DNA of 64,000 nt from Acetobacter farinalis (GTDB lineage Bacteria; Pseudomonadota; Alphaproteobacteria; Acetobacterales; Acetobacteraceae), in assembly GCF_011516935.1 (NCBI RefSeq), contig NZ_WOTF01000008.1, positions 1-64,000 of the forward strand. Reading direction: 5' to 3'. Position 1 is the first letter of the stretch. Each line of letters starts with the position of its first letter. The position numbers and the translations under genes were made by a program. The notes below the pieces were generated by a model. It saw nothing but the letters and a program-made list of their open reading frames with translations. It was not told where the DNA came from and ran no database searches. Positions 54,179 to 63,121 of the stretch are shown in pieces.

Positions 54179-57007
54179 TTGACCGAGATTTCTGACCAGC
54201 CGGGATCGCCGGTACCCTCTGACCTTATTCCTGTCACCATTGAGGAGGAAATGCGCTCCTCCTACCTCGCGTATGCGATGTCGGTGATTGTCAGCCGCGC
54301 TCTGCCTGATGTGCGTGATGGCCTCAAGCCGGTGCACCGGCGCATTCTGTACGCCATGCACGAAAGCGGATTTACGCACGATAAACCTTACCGCAAATCG
54401 GCCCGTGCGGTCGGTGAGGTGATGGGTAAATACCATCCGCATGGTGACGCCTCCATTTATGATGCCATGGTGCGTATGGCGCAGTCTTGGTCCATGCGCG
54501 TCAAGCTGATTGACGGGCAGGGGAACTTCGGTTCCGTGGACGGAGACAGCCCGGCAGCCATGCGTTATACGGAAGCGCGTCTGGCCAAGGCCTCGACCTT
54601 CCTGCTGACGGATATTGACCGCGATACAGTCGATTTCCAGCCGAACTATGATGAAAGCGAGCATGAGCCAACGGTTCTGCCCGCAGCCTTCCCCAATCTG
54701 CTCATCAATGGCGCGACCGGCATTGCGGTGGGGATGGCCACCAACATCCCGCCGCATAATCCATCAGAAGTGATTGATGCGACACTCGCGCTGATCGAAA
54801 AGCCCGAGATGGATCTGGAAGAACTGATGCAGTACGTGCCGGGGCCTGATTTCCCGACCGGTGGCATCATTCTCGGGCGATCCGGGATTCGCAGCGCGTT
54901 CGCCACAGGCCGTGGCGCCGTGATTATCCGCGCCCGGGCTGAAGTTGAGGAAATCCGCAAGGACCGCAAGGCCATTATCATCACGGAAATTCCGTATCAG
55001 GTGAACAAGGCCACCCTGCAGGAGCGCATTGCCGATCTGGTGCGCAACAAGCAGATTGAAGGCATTGCGGATATCCGTGATGAATCTGACCGCTCCGGCA
55101 TGCGCGTGGTGATTGAAATCAAGCGCGATGCCACGCCGGAAGTGGTGCTGAACCAGTTGTATCGCTTCACCCAGCTTCAGACCTCCTTCGGGGTGAACAT
55201 GCTGGCGCTGGATGGCGGGCAGCCGCGTCTGATGGGGCTGAAAGACGTCCTTCAGGCCTTTATTGCCTTCCGTGAGGAAGTCATTCTGCGCCGGTCCCGC
55301 TTTGACCTGAACAAGGCGCGGGATCGCGGGCATATTCTGGTTGGTCTGGTCATTGCCGTTGCCAACATTGATGCGGTCATTGCGCTGATCCGCGCTGCAC
55401 CCGATGCCGCCAGCGCGCGTGAAGCCCTGATTGCCGCAACCTGGGATGCCGGAGATGTGGCGCCGCTGCTGGCGCTGATCCATGATGATGGCAATCAGGT
55501 TGTGGATGGCAAGGTCCGCCTGACGGAAGCCCAGGCCCGCGGTATTCTGGAATTGCGCCTGCAGCGCCTGACCGGGCTTGAGCGGGACAAGATTCAGGGC
55601 GAACTTTCCGAAGTTGCCATTCGTATCAACACATTGCTGGAAATTATCGGCAGCCATGTCCGCCGCATGGAAGTGCTGCGTGATGAAATGATGCTGGCCC
55701 GCGCTGAACTTGCGACACCGCGTGCCACCGAAATTTCCGATTACGCCGGAGATCAGGATGATGAAAGCCTGATTGAACCCGGCCAGATGGTTGTCACCAT
55801 CACGCGTGAAGGCTTCATCAAGCGCACACCGCTGGATGTGTATCGCGCCCAGAACCGGGGTGGCCGTGGCCGCACCGGGGCCGGGACACGCGGTGATGAT
55901 ATTCTGGTCCGCTCCTTCAATGCGCATACGCACCAGTGGGTGATGTTCTTCTCCTCCGGTGGGAAGGCGTATCGGGAAAAAGTGTGGCGTCTGCCTGAAG
56001 CCAGCCCCACGGCCAAGGGCCGCGCGCTGGTGAACCTGCTGCCTGATCTGGGGTCGGACACGATTACGGCCGTGCTGCCTCTGCCGCATGATGAGGAGCT
56101 GTGGGAATCCCTGCACCTTGTCTTCGCGACAGCCAGCGGCGGCGTGCGCCGCAACCGCCTGAGTGACTTCCGCAACATCCGTTCTTCCGGGCTGATTGCC
56201 ATGAAGCTGGATGAAGGGGACAGGCTGATTGGTGTGGCCACCTGCCGCGAAGGGCAGGATGTGTTCCTGGCCACCCGCAAGGCTCGTTGTATCCGCTTCC
56301 AGATTACGGATGAAACATTGCGCGTGTTTGCAGGCCGTGGGTCTTCGGGCGTGCGCGGTATCCGTCTGGCGGAAGGGGATGAAGTGATCAGCCTTGCCGT
56401 GCTCAACCATGTTGACGCCACGGTGGAGGAACGCTCGGCTTACCTGCGGATGGCCAATGCCAAACGCCGTGCTGAAAATGCCGTTGAGGGTGAGGAAGAG
56501 TCCGAAACCCCGGTGGTTGATGCGGATGAAGAGGAAACCACATCCGGTTCTGAACTGCTCACACCTGAGCGCTTCGCCCAGCTTGAAGCCGCGGAGGAAA
56601 TTCTGCTGGTGGTAAGCGATGGCGGGTTTGGCCGCCGCTCTTCCGCGTATGATTACCGCGTGAGCGGGCGTGGTGGGCAGGGCATTACCAACATGACGTT
56701 CTCGCCCAACAAGCGCGGCACGGAAGTGGCTGCCACCCTTCAGGTGCTTGATGGAACGGATGTGATGCTGGTGACGGATGCAGGCCGCCTGATCCGTGTG
56801 CCGGTTGATCAGGTGCGTGTCATGTCGCGTCAGGCCAGCGGTGTCACGCTCTTCCGCCTGAATGAGGATGAACGCGTGAGCAGCGTCTTCCCGGTTATGG
56901 AAGATGAAGAAACCGGAGAGACGGAAGGGGCCGCACCGCCTGCGGTCAGTTCCTCTCCTGCGGCGGGTCCTGATGACGCGTCCGCATCACCGGATGAAGG
57001 CGCGTGA
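54179..57007 (+). CDS. gyrA: DNA gyrase subunit A
   Basis: A 942-residue type II topoisomerase subunit. The active-site tyrosine is Tyr130 (AMRYTEARL). The quinolone region reads [10 protein letters not shown], with Ala91 and Asp95 where E. coli has Ser83 and Asp87. The C-terminal wrapping domain contains the GyrA box as QNRGGRG. It also has an acidic insert near residues 765-800 ([17 protein letters not shown]) and an acidic tail. The start TTG 54179 gives a typical N-terminus ([10 protein letters not shown]); the frame opens earlier at 54086 without family support. The stop overlaps the GTG of coaD. Confidence 0.95.
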   Translation: MTEISDQPGSPVPSDLIPVTIEEEMRSSYLAYAMSVIVSRALPDVRDGLKPVHRRILYAMHESGFTHDKPYRKSARAVGEVMGKYHPHGDASIYDAMVRMAQSWSMRVKLIDGQGNFGSVDGDSPAAMRYTEARLAKASTFLLTDIDRDTVDFQPNYDESEHEPTVLPAAFPNLLINGATGIAVGMATNIPPHNPSEVIDATLALIEKPEMDLEELMQYVPGPDFPTGGIILGRSGIRSAFATGRGAVIIRARAEVEEIRKDRKAIIITEIPYQVNKATLQERIADLVRNKQIEGIADIRDESDRSGMRVVIEIKRDATPEVVLNQLYRFTQLQTSFGVNMLALDGGQPRLMGLKDVLQAFIAFREEVILRRSRFDLNKARDRGHILVGLVIAVANIDAVIALIRAAPDAASAREALIAATWDAGDVAPLLALIHDDGNQVVDGKVRLTEAQARGILELRLQRLTGLERDKIQGELSEVAIRINTLLEIIGSHVRRMEVLRDEMMLARAELATPRATEISDYAGDQDDESLIEPGQMVVTITREGFIKRTPLDVYRAQNRGGRGRTGAGTRGDDILVRSFNAHTHQWVMFFSSGGKAYREKVWRLPEASPTAKGRALVNLLPDLGSDTITAVLPLPHDEELWESLHLVFATASGGVRRNRLSDFRNIRSSGLIAMKLDEGDRLIGVATCREGQDVFLATRKARCIRFQITDETLRVFAGRGSSGVRGIRLAEGDEVISLAVLNHVDATVEERSAYLRMANAKRRAENAVEGEEESETPVVDADEEETTSGSELLTPERFAQLEAAEEILLVVSDGGFGRRSSAYDYRVSGRGGQGITNMTFSPNKRGTEVAATLQVLDGTDVMLVTDAGRLIRVPVDQVRVMSRQASGVTLFRLNEDERVSSVFPVMEDEETGETEGAAPPAVSSSPAAGPDDASASPDEGA

Positions 57008-57537
57008 CCAAGAGCGTGTGTGCCGAGCCTCGGCGCATAGGCTTTTACGCGGGGACATTTGACCCCGTGACCGCCGGGCATCTGGACGTGATCGAGCGTG
57101 CAGCCCGGCTGGTGGACCGCCTGGTGATTGGTGTTGCGAAAAACCCGGGCAAAAATCCGCTCATGCCGCTGGAAGAACGTGTGGCCTGTGTGGAGGAAGC
57201 CCTGCCCGCCATTGCCAGCCGGGTGGAGGGAGATCTGAAAGTGGTCTCCTTCAATTCCCTGCTGGTGGAAGCCGTGCGCGCCCATGGGGCTTCGCTTATT
57301 TTCCGTGGCCTGCGAGTGCTGACGGATTTCGACTATGAAATTCAGATGTCCGGCGTGAACCGCCGTCTGGCCCCGGACATTGAAACTGTTTTTCTCATGG
57401 CGTCTGAACGGACACAGTTCATTTCATCACGCCTTGTGAAAGAAATTGCCGGGTATCACGGAGATATTTCCGAATTCGTGACACCCGGCACACAAAAACG
57501 CCTGCTCGCCCGGCTGAAGGCGCGGGCAGGGGGGTAA
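57004..57537 (+). CDS. coaD: Phosphopantetheine adenylyltransferase
   Basis: A 177-residue enzyme for the fourth step of coenzyme A synthesis (ATP + 4'-phosphopantetheine to dephospho-CoA). The nucleotidyltransferase motif [14 protein letters not shown] and the later [16 protein letters not shown] are diagnostic. The start is GTG 57004, overlapping the gyrA stop as GTGA. A short N-terminal extension (about 10 residues) precedes the usual start region. Confidence 0.95.
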   Translation: MTKSVCAEPRRIGFYAGTFDPVTAGHLDVIERAARLVDRLVIGVAKNPGKNPLMPLEERVACVEEALPAIASRVEGDLKVVSFNSLLVEAVRAHGASLIFRGLRVLTDFDYEIQMSGVNRRLAPDIETVFLMASERTQFISSRLVKEIAGYHGDISEFVTPGTQKRLLARLKARAGG

Positions 57538-57579
57538 CAGGCCCACAGTGCTGTTACCGAGTGTTCAAGGAGAAGTTTT

Positions 57580-58074
57580 ATGACCGCCGACACAGATAAA
57601 AATGATCTGATTTATATGGACGTGCCCGAAGGCCGCGTGGTCATCCGCCTGCGTTCGGACATTGCTCCCCTCGCGGCTGAGCGTATCCGCACGCTGTCCG
57701 CTCAGGGCTTTTACGATAACGTGCCGTTCCATCGCGTTATTTCAGGCTTTATGGCTCAGGCGGGTGACCCGACGGGTACCGGCATGGGCGGCAGTGATCT
57801 GCCGGACCTGAAAGCCGAATTCACGCGGGATGCCAAATTCCTGCGCGGCACTGTGGGCATGGCCCGCACGTCTGACCCGAACAGCGCGAACAGCCAGTTC
57901 TTCATCATGTTCGAGCCCTCCCCGCATCTGGATGGCCAGTACACCATTGTGGGTGATGTGATTGAAGGCATGGAGCACATTGACAAAATCAAGCGTGGCT
58001 CTGGTGGTTCCGGCGTGGTGAAGGACCCGGACCTGATCAAAAGCATGCGTCCGGCTTCTGCTGAAAACGCCTGA
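57580..58074 (+). CDS. Cyclophilin-type peptidyl-prolyl isomerase
   Basis: A 164-residue cyclophilin that isomerises proline peptide bonds. Core motifs FHRVISGFMAQAGDPTGTG and NSANSQFFIMFEPSPHLDG are present, including the catalytic arginine in FHRV and the Q-F pair. There is no signal peptide, so it is cytoplasmic. ATG 57580 follows AAGGAGAAG. It is the last gene of a gyrA-coaD-ppiase run, ending before a terminator. Confidence 0.95.
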   Translation: MTADTDKNDLIYMDVPEGRVVIRLRSDIAPLAAERIRTLSAQGFYDNVPFHRVISGFMAQAGDPTGTGMGGSDLPDLKAEFTRDAKFLRGTVGMARTSDPNSANSQFFIMFEPSPHLDGQYTIVGDVIEGMEHIDKIKRGSGGSGVVKDPDLIKSMRPASAENA

Positions 58075-58100
58075 TTTTATCAGACTGTTTTTTGCGTCTG

Positions 58101-58134
58101 AAAAATGCGGTCTCTTCGGGGCCGCATTTTTTTT
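58101..58134 (+). terminator. Rho-independent terminator after the cyclophilin gene
   Basis: AATGCGG (58104-58110) pairs with CCGCATT (58122-58128) across an 11-base loop, followed by a long T-run. Confidence 0.9.
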
Positions 58135-58418
58135 ATGCGGGTTTTTCTCTGTGCTCCACAAAGTCGGCGCTCTCTGCGTGCGGGGCGATGCATTCCGGGA
58201 GCAGGCAGGGGGCCGCAGGATGAAGTGTGGTGGCCTGAGGCGGGGCAGGAACATGCAGTGCCCGCCCGTGATTCCGGAATGCGGGGAAAAGAATCCTTTT
58301 TTCAGGACTGAAAGCGGTCTCTTCGCTTGACACCACAGGAATGATCCGTCTAGACAGCGTTCCAGCAAACACATCCCGCCGCTCAGGCTGCTGATGCTGT
58401 GTGCTGAACCAATAATGT
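58135..58418. other. Gene-free interval before tRNA-Lys
   Basis: No convincing gene or RNA was seen. Short frames on both strands lack ribosome sites and family features. The region presumably carries the tRNA-Lys promoter; no clear -35/-10 pair stands out. Confidence 0.4.
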
Positions 58419-58494
58419 GAGCCGGTAGCTCAGTCGGTAGAGCATTCGACTTTTAATCGAATGGTCGAGGGTTCGAGTCCCTCCCGGCTCACCA
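58419..58494 (+). tRNA. tRNA-Lys (anticodon TTT)
   Basis: A 76-nt cloverleaf. The acceptor stem GAGCCGG pairs with CCGGCTC, the D-arm is GCTCAGTCGGTAGAGC, and the anticodon loop CTTTTAA sits in a TTCGA/TCGAA stem. The T-arm is GAGGG TTCGAGT CCCTC, and CCA is encoded. It reads AAA/AAG codons. A T-run follows. Confidence 0.97.
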
Positions 58495-58541
58495 TTGTGT
58501 TTTTCCCCTGATATACTCAAAAGCTTCTCTGCCCTTCCGGG

Positions 58542-59465
58542 TCATGGCAGGTCTTTGTCCCATGGCGGGGTGTCGTCATACTGTTCGGCGAGAAAATCGA
58601 TCATTGCCCGCACTTTCAGCGGTGTGGTCAGGCCGGGTGCATAAACGGCATGGAGTGCTGGGCCGGGGGTGGGTGGTGCGTCCAGCGCCAGCGCCTTCAG
58701 GCTGCCGTTCCGCAGCGCATCCGCCACGATAAAAGTCGGCTGGTAGATAATCCCCTGTCCGGCAATGGCAGCTTCACGCAGCACATCTCCATTGTTGGCG
58801 CAGAGCGGGCCGGAAACAAGAACGGATTTTTCGCCCTTTTCTCCAAAAGACCAGCGTGAGGCACCGCCCACTGTCTCGCTCAGCGTGTAGCCCAGGCAGG
58901 CATGCTGGCTCAGTTCAGCCAGTGTGGCAGGCGTTCCGGCCTCTTTCAGATAGGCGGGGGCGGCGCACACCACCATGCTGATGGTGGCAAGCCTGCGCAT
59001 ACGCAGGGTGCTGGAGGCCATGTGGCGGACCCGCAGGGTGAGATCCCACCCTTCCTCAATCAGGTCTACCGTGCGGTCATTCACGCCCAGTTCTACGGTG
59101 ACCAGCGGGTATCGCTTGCTGAATTCCGGCAGGAGCGGAGCAAGATAACGAATGGCGAAGGAAACCGGTGCATTCAGCCGCAGAAGGCCACGGGGTTCGC
59201 GTCGCTGCTCCGTAACGGTCTGTTCAATATCTTCCAGTTCCGGGAGAATTTTCTGGCAGCCTTCCAGAAACAGGCGGCCAGCCTCCGTCAGGGAAAGCTT
59301 TCGGGTGCTTCTGTGAAAAAGCATGCTGCCCAAACGGGTTTCCAGAGCCGTGATATGCTTTGTCACCATTGTCTGGGAAAGGGAGAGAGCCCGCCCGGCC
59401 CCGGTAAAGCTGCCGGTTGCGACAACTTTTACAAAAACCTGCATGCTTGTAATGCGGTCGAGCAT
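58542..59465 (-). CDS. LysR-family transcriptional regulator
   Basis: A 307-residue regulator. The N-terminal winged helix-turn-helix reads SMQVFVKVVATGSFTGAGRALSLSQ, followed by a linker helix and a periplasmic-binding-protein-like effector domain (residues about 90-295). The sequence is of the group often seen with single-gene targets (CrgA/DmlR-like). No obvious regulated partner is adjacent on the divergent side; the small lipoprotein gene upstream is on the same strand. The inducer is unknown. Confidence 0.93.
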   Translation of the reverse strand: MLDRITSMQVFVKVVATGSFTGAGRALSLSQTMVTKHITALETRLGSMLFHRSTRKLSLTEAGRLFLEGCQKILPELEDIEQTVTEQRREPRGLLRLNAPVSFAIRYLAPLLPEFSKRYPLVTVELGVNDRTVDLIEEGWDLTLRVRHMASSTLRMRRLATISMVVCAAPAYLKEAGTPATLAELSQHACLGYTLSETVGGASRWSFGEKGEKSVLVSGPLCANNGDVLREAAIAGQGIIYQPTFIVADALRNGSLKALALDAPPTPGPALHAVYAPGLTTPLKVRAMIDFLAEQYDDTPPWDKDLP

Positions 59466-59567
59466 AAAAACTCACAAGGTCAGGGCCAGCACATCCGCCC
59501 TCTGCCTGAGTGGCGGTCTGGTCAGTGTTCCCCGGCTCGGGCATTGGCGCAAGCCCCAACGCAAACA

Positions 59568-59595
59568 CCCGGGTGACGGAAAACCATCACCCGGG
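59568..59595 (-). terminator. Hairpin after the small lipoprotein gene
   Basis: CCCGGGTGA and TCACCCGGG form a perfect 9-bp stem with a 10-base loop, downstream of the small lipoprotein on the minus strand and upstream of the LysR gene. Only a weak T-rich flank (TGTTTG) follows. Confidence 0.55.
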
Positions 59596-59619
59596 AGCAA
59601 AAGGGGGTATCAGCCACCG

Positions 59620-59784
59620 TTAGCGGGGCATGGGGCGCTGAGGGTAGTAGTGATTATTGCCGTTGTCGTGGTGGTTATAGTTCCAGTTGGAGCGATCCCC
59701 GTGGTGATGATGGTAGCGGCCACCGGCACAGCCTGCGAGTATCAGGGGAGCAATAAGACAAAGACCAAAAACAATATGCTTCAT
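59620..59784 (-). CDS. 54-residue His/Asn-rich lipoprotein
   Basis: A short gene with a clear ribosome site (GGAGG 6 bases before ATG 59784). The signal peptide MKHIVFGLCLIAPLILAGC ends in the lipobox LAGC, with Cys19 as lipidated residue. The 35-residue mature part is packed with His, Asn, Tyr and Arg (RYHHHHGDRSNWNYNHHDN). The His cluster could bind metal, but no family is recognised. A stem-loop follows the stop. Confidence 0.75.
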   Translation of the reverse strand: MKHIVFGLCLIAPLILAGCAGGRYHHHHGDRSNWNYNHHDNGNNHYYPQRPMPR

Positions 59785-59997
59785 GAGAACCTCCATGTCA
59801 TAAATATTCCGTGGGAATCACGGCAACTCTGCGGCAATATTCAAGCCTGATAAAAGCAAAGTCACTAAAAATTCTTCCGTTTTGTGAATAAAACGTATTT
59901 TTCTTTGTCAGACCTGCGGAATGATGCAAAAAAAGAGCCCGCCGCGCCAAGGCGGCTGTGTGCAGGGAGTAATAAAAAGCCCGTGTCGGGAAACAGA

Positions 59998-62409
59998 ATG
60001 GCGCGCAGGGTACTCTCCTGCCTTGTGCTGACGCAGGTACTGGCCTCTCAGGCTGCTCTTCTTTCCGCAAGCAGGGTGTTTGCTGCGGAAAGCGGTGTGG
60101 ATGGCCTGCATGCTGCTCCCCTCCAGTCTGTTACGCGTGATGGTCTTGGCCAGCAGGAGGACGGAGCCTCCGCACATCGGCTTTTCCTGCCCTTTGATGC
60201 ACAGACTGGTGTTGCCGCCTTCTGGTCGGGTCCGGATTTCATTGTGGTGGCAGACCGTGCCGTGCCGGTTCTGGCGCATGGGCATGGTGGCAGCGACATT
60301 TTTTCCAGTCTGGATGTCACGGTGCTGGATACCGCAACGCTTGTGCGCTTGCATCTGCCTGCGCACCCCTTGCTCGCCCTGCTCCGCGAGCCGGACGGCT
60401 GGAGCGTGCAGGCTGAAAGCCCGGCGTCTCCGCTCAGTCCGGCACCTGTTTCCCGACCCGGCGCGATTTTGTTTCCCCTGAAGCAGCCGGGGTGGGTGGT
60501 CTCGTTGCCTGATCCAGCCTCCGGCGGCCGCCTGCTGATTGCAACCGCCCGGGTAGGGAGCGGTCGCACGGAACAGGTGCGGCGGGCTGTGGGCTATAGC
60601 GTGCAGCCCTCGCTTCAGGGCGTGGTGATTGCGGCGGACTCCGGTCAGATTGCCCTGCGCGCCACGCCGGAGGGCGCGGTGGTGGATGCGGTGGCGCTGC
60701 ACGCGCTGCCGGTTGGAGATACTCCCGCCCCTCTTTCTGCAGGGGCGCACGGGCAGGACTGGGCATGGCTTGGCCTGCAGGATGCGCCGGAAGATACACT
60801 GCGCACCCGCATGCAGGCGCAGGTGTCGGCAGCTTTGCGCGCCGGGGCCGGGCTGAGTGCGGAAAAGCGTCTGGCCGCAGCACAGGCCGCCTTTGCCGCA
60901 GGCCAGCCGGCGCAGGCATTGCAAGTGTTGGAGGCCAGCGGCGCATCGCCCACCACCGCAGGTGGCGGGTCTGTTCTGGCGTCTGTCATGCAGCGAGTGA
61001 CCGGCGGGGCAGAGGAGGTGAAAACTGCAACAGCCTTCCTGCGCGCGGCCTCCGCCCTGCTGGCAGGGCACCCCACCCGGGCGCAGGTGCTGGACGGACC
61101 AGATTTTGGCGATTCCCCGCAAACCCGTGTTTGGCGTGGTCTGTATCTGATGCAAACAGGAGGAGACAGCCGTACGGCCTCCCTCCTGCTGGCGACCGGA
61201 TTTGAGCAGGTGCGGGCCTATCCGGCTCCGGTGCGTGCTTTGCTTCTTCCGCAAATGGCCACTTATGTCGCCCGGTTTGGAGATGCTGCTGCTATGGCCC
61301 TGCCGGGCACCCTGCCGGATGACAGTCTTTATGATCTCCCCCGCGCCCTGCTTCAGGCGCGCGGCGGGAATGTGGAAACCGCGCGTGTCGCACTGGAAAA
61401 TCTGACAGCCTCCTCCTCCCCTCGCATAGCCGCCTATGCCCGTGCGGCGCTGGTCGGGCTGATGCTGGAGCATGATATGCTGGCTCCGGCTACGGCGGTG
61501 CAGGCCTATGGCAAACTTCTGGAAAATGAGGGGCAGCCCGGCGCACTCCCCGCTGGCCCGAAAGCCGTGACGGCGCTGGGGCTGGCCCATGCCCTGACTG
61601 TGACGGGAAAAGTGCAGGCGGCTCTGGCGGTGCTGGACGGCCTGCATGCCGGGCCGGACATCCCGCAGGATGTGCTGGCCGCAGCGTATCAGACAGCCTT
61701 GCGGGATCTCATTTTCCCGCCCGCTGGGCAGGAGCAGGTCCTGAAGCCTGCCGCGCGGCTTGCTCTCGTCGGCTCCCATCTGTCCCGTGTGGATGAGGGG
61801 GGCAAAAAGGCAAAACTGTTGGTAGGGTATGGGCGACTGCTGCTGGCCGCAGGCCAGCCAGACGCGGCAGCCCGGGCATTCAGTCAGGCGGTGGCCCTTC
61901 AGGCGGAGCCTGTAGCTCGTGCGGAGGCGGAGGATTTTCTGGCGCAGGCCGGATTGCAGGCCCGCCGGCCCGCTCTGGCGCAGAAGGCGCTGGATCGTGC
62001 GACAGCCCCCGCCATGCCGGGAGATCTGGCCACCCAGCGCACCTATGACGCCGCCCGTCTGGCCGCCGCCAGCGGAGACCCCGGCAAGGCCCTTCGGCTG
62101 CTGGCGGAGGATGAGTCCGATGCCGGGCTGGACCTGCGTGGGCAGTTATATGAATCCGCACACCGGTGGGGGGAGGCTGTGCAGGTTGTCGGGCGTCTGG
62201 CCAGCCGGGGGCTGCCGGAGCAGGGCGGGCTTACGGAGCCGCAGCGCAATCTGGCCCTGCGTCTGGCAACCGATGCCGCCGCCGCGCACGATTCGGAAAC
62301 ACTGGTTCGCCTGAAGGACTGGCTGGCAGGCCGCACGCTGGGGCGTGAGCGCGATGCGCTTCTGGCCATGAAATTCCAGGAAATCACGCCGCATAACCCC
62401 GCGCATTGA
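59998..62409 (+). CDS. Large exported helical-repeat (TPR-like) protein of unknown function
   Basis: An 803-residue protein with a signal peptide (MARRVLSCLVLTQVLASQ...SRVFA, cleaved before AES). The first 300 residues are beta-rich, with no known motif. From about residue 310 the chain is Ala/Leu/Gly-rich and strongly helical, with repeated AxxAxAxGxxAxAL units like TPR repeats (AAQAAFAAGQPAQALQVLEA, YGRLLLAAGQPDAAARAFSQA). I place the start at ATG 59998, which has GGGA upstream and begins the signal peptide directly; the frame opens at GTG 59884. It precedes speD but is separated by a leader, so co-transcription is unclear. Confidence 0.7.
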   Translation: MARRVLSCLVLTQVLASQAALLSASRVFAAESGVDGLHAAPLQSVTRDGLGQQEDGASAHRLFLPFDAQTGVAAFWSGPDFIVVADRAVPVLAHGHGGSDIFSSLDVTVLDTATLVRLHLPAHPLLALLREPDGWSVQAESPASPLSPAPVSRPGAILFPLKQPGWVVSLPDPASGGRLLIATARVGSGRTEQVRRAVGYSVQPSLQGVVIAADSGQIALRATPEGAVVDAVALHALPVGDTPAPLSAGAHGQDWAWLGLQDAPEDTLRTRMQAQVSAALRAGAGLSAEKRLAAAQAAFAAGQPAQALQVLEASGASPTTAGGGSVLASVMQRVTGGAEEVKTATAFLRAASALLAGHPTRAQVLDGPDFGDSPQTRVWRGLYLMQTGGDSRTASLLLATGFEQVRAYPAPVRALLLPQMATYVARFGDAAAMALPGTLPDDSLYDLPRALLQARGGNVETARVALENLTASSSPRIAAYARAALVGLMLEHDMLAPATAVQAYGKLLENEGQPGALPAGPKAVTALGLAHALTVTGKVQAALAVLDGLHAGPDIPQDVLAAAYQTALRDLIFPPAGQEQVLKPAARLALVGSHLSRVDEGGKKAKLLVGYGRLLLAAGQPDAAARAFSQAVALQAEPVARAEAEDFLAQAGLQARRPALAQKALDRATAPAMPGDLATQRTYDAARLAAASGDPGKALRLLAEDESDAGLDLRGQLYESAHRWGEAVQVVGRLASRGLPEQGGLTEPQRNLALRLATDAAAAHDSETLVRLKDWLAGRTLGRERDALLAMKFQEITPHNPAH

Positions 62410-62447
62410 GAAGGGTGTGTGCACTTTTGTGACGGTTTTTGGAAAAA

Positions 62448-62566
62448 ATGCACTTGAGGCGCAGATAAGACTTGTCAGGGGGGGCATGAGCCCGTAGTTA
62501 CTCGCGCTCTTGGCCCAAGGGGGCGATCCCGCCCAACAGGCTATCTACTGGTTTGGGGGTACGTCG
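62448..62566 (+). promoter_or_regulatory. speD leader with Arg-rich mini-ORF and hairpins
   Basis: Between the exported protein and speD. ATG 62448 opens a six-codon frame reading M-H-L-R-R-R before TAA. A G-run hairpin (GGGC/GCCC around 62482-62493) and a GGGCG/CGCCC stem (62521-62534) follow before the speD ribosome site. Mini-ORFs and hairpins are known in leaders of polyamine genes elsewhere; function here is inference. Confidence 0.35.
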
Positions 62567-63031
62567 ATGAACGCACTTGCTCAACTGGGGATGGTCTCGG
62601 AACACCCGAGCAATAACCAGGCAATTTCTGTTCCGGTCTCGTCTGACGATGATCGCAAGGATTACTTCGTCGAAAAAGATGGCGAGAAGTTTGCAGGTAC
62701 ACACCTGCTGGTTGATTTGTGGGATGCCACAAATCTGGACGATCCTGAAAAGATCGACCGCACCCTGTGTGAAGCGGCTCTTGCCGCAGGTGCGACCATT
62801 CTGCACAGTCATTTCCACCATTTCACGCCCAATGGCGGCGTGTCTGGCGTGGTCGTGCTGGCCGAAAGCCATATATCCATTCATACATGGCCCGAGCGTG
62901 CCTTTGCAGCCGTGGATATCTTCATGTGCGGGGCATGTGACCCCAATCTGGCTATCCCCGTGATGCAGCGCCTGTTTCAGGCAGGTCGTCTGGAAGTGGA
63001 TGAACAGCGGCGCGGGCGCGTTGCCCTGTAA
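62567..63031 (+). CDS. speD: S-adenosylmethionine decarboxylase proenzyme
   Basis: A 154-residue prokaryotic AdoMet decarboxylase that supplies the aminopropyl donor for spermidine. Self-cleavage before Ser101 (AESHISIHTWPE) creates the pyruvoyl group. The later FMCGACDPNLA is also conserved. The N-terminal extension of about 35 residues is longer than in minimal SpeD. ATG 62567 has GGGGG upstream. It forms an operon with speE, 90 bases downstream. Confidence 0.96.
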   Translation: MNALAQLGMVSEHPSNNQAISVPVSSDDDRKDYFVEKDGEKFAGTHLLVDLWDATNLDDPEKIDRTLCEAALAAGATILHSHFHHFTPNGGVSGVVVLAESHISIHTWPERAFAAVDIFMCGACDPNLAIPVMQRLFQAGRLEVDEQRRGRVAL

Positions 63032-63066
63032 GCATCACGCTCCAGCAGTGTGGTGTATTTTTCCGG

Positions 63067-63096
63067 CAGGGGCCAGAACATCTGTTCTGGCCCCTG
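63067..63096 (+). repeat. 14-bp perfect hairpin between speD and speE
   Basis: CAGGGGCCAGAACA (63067-63080) and TGTTCTGGCCCCTG (63083-63096) pair perfectly around TC. It is very stable as RNA and sits 26 bases before the speE start. It is not followed by a T-run, so it is more likely a processing, translation-tuning or partial-termination element. Confidence 0.75.
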
Positions 63097-63121
63097 TCCG
63101 CTGAATCGGGACTGGAAAATC

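Noticed and set aside
58105-58311. Short plus-strand frame after the cyclophilin terminator
   Set aside because: It begins within the terminator and has no ribosome site or protein-like pattern.
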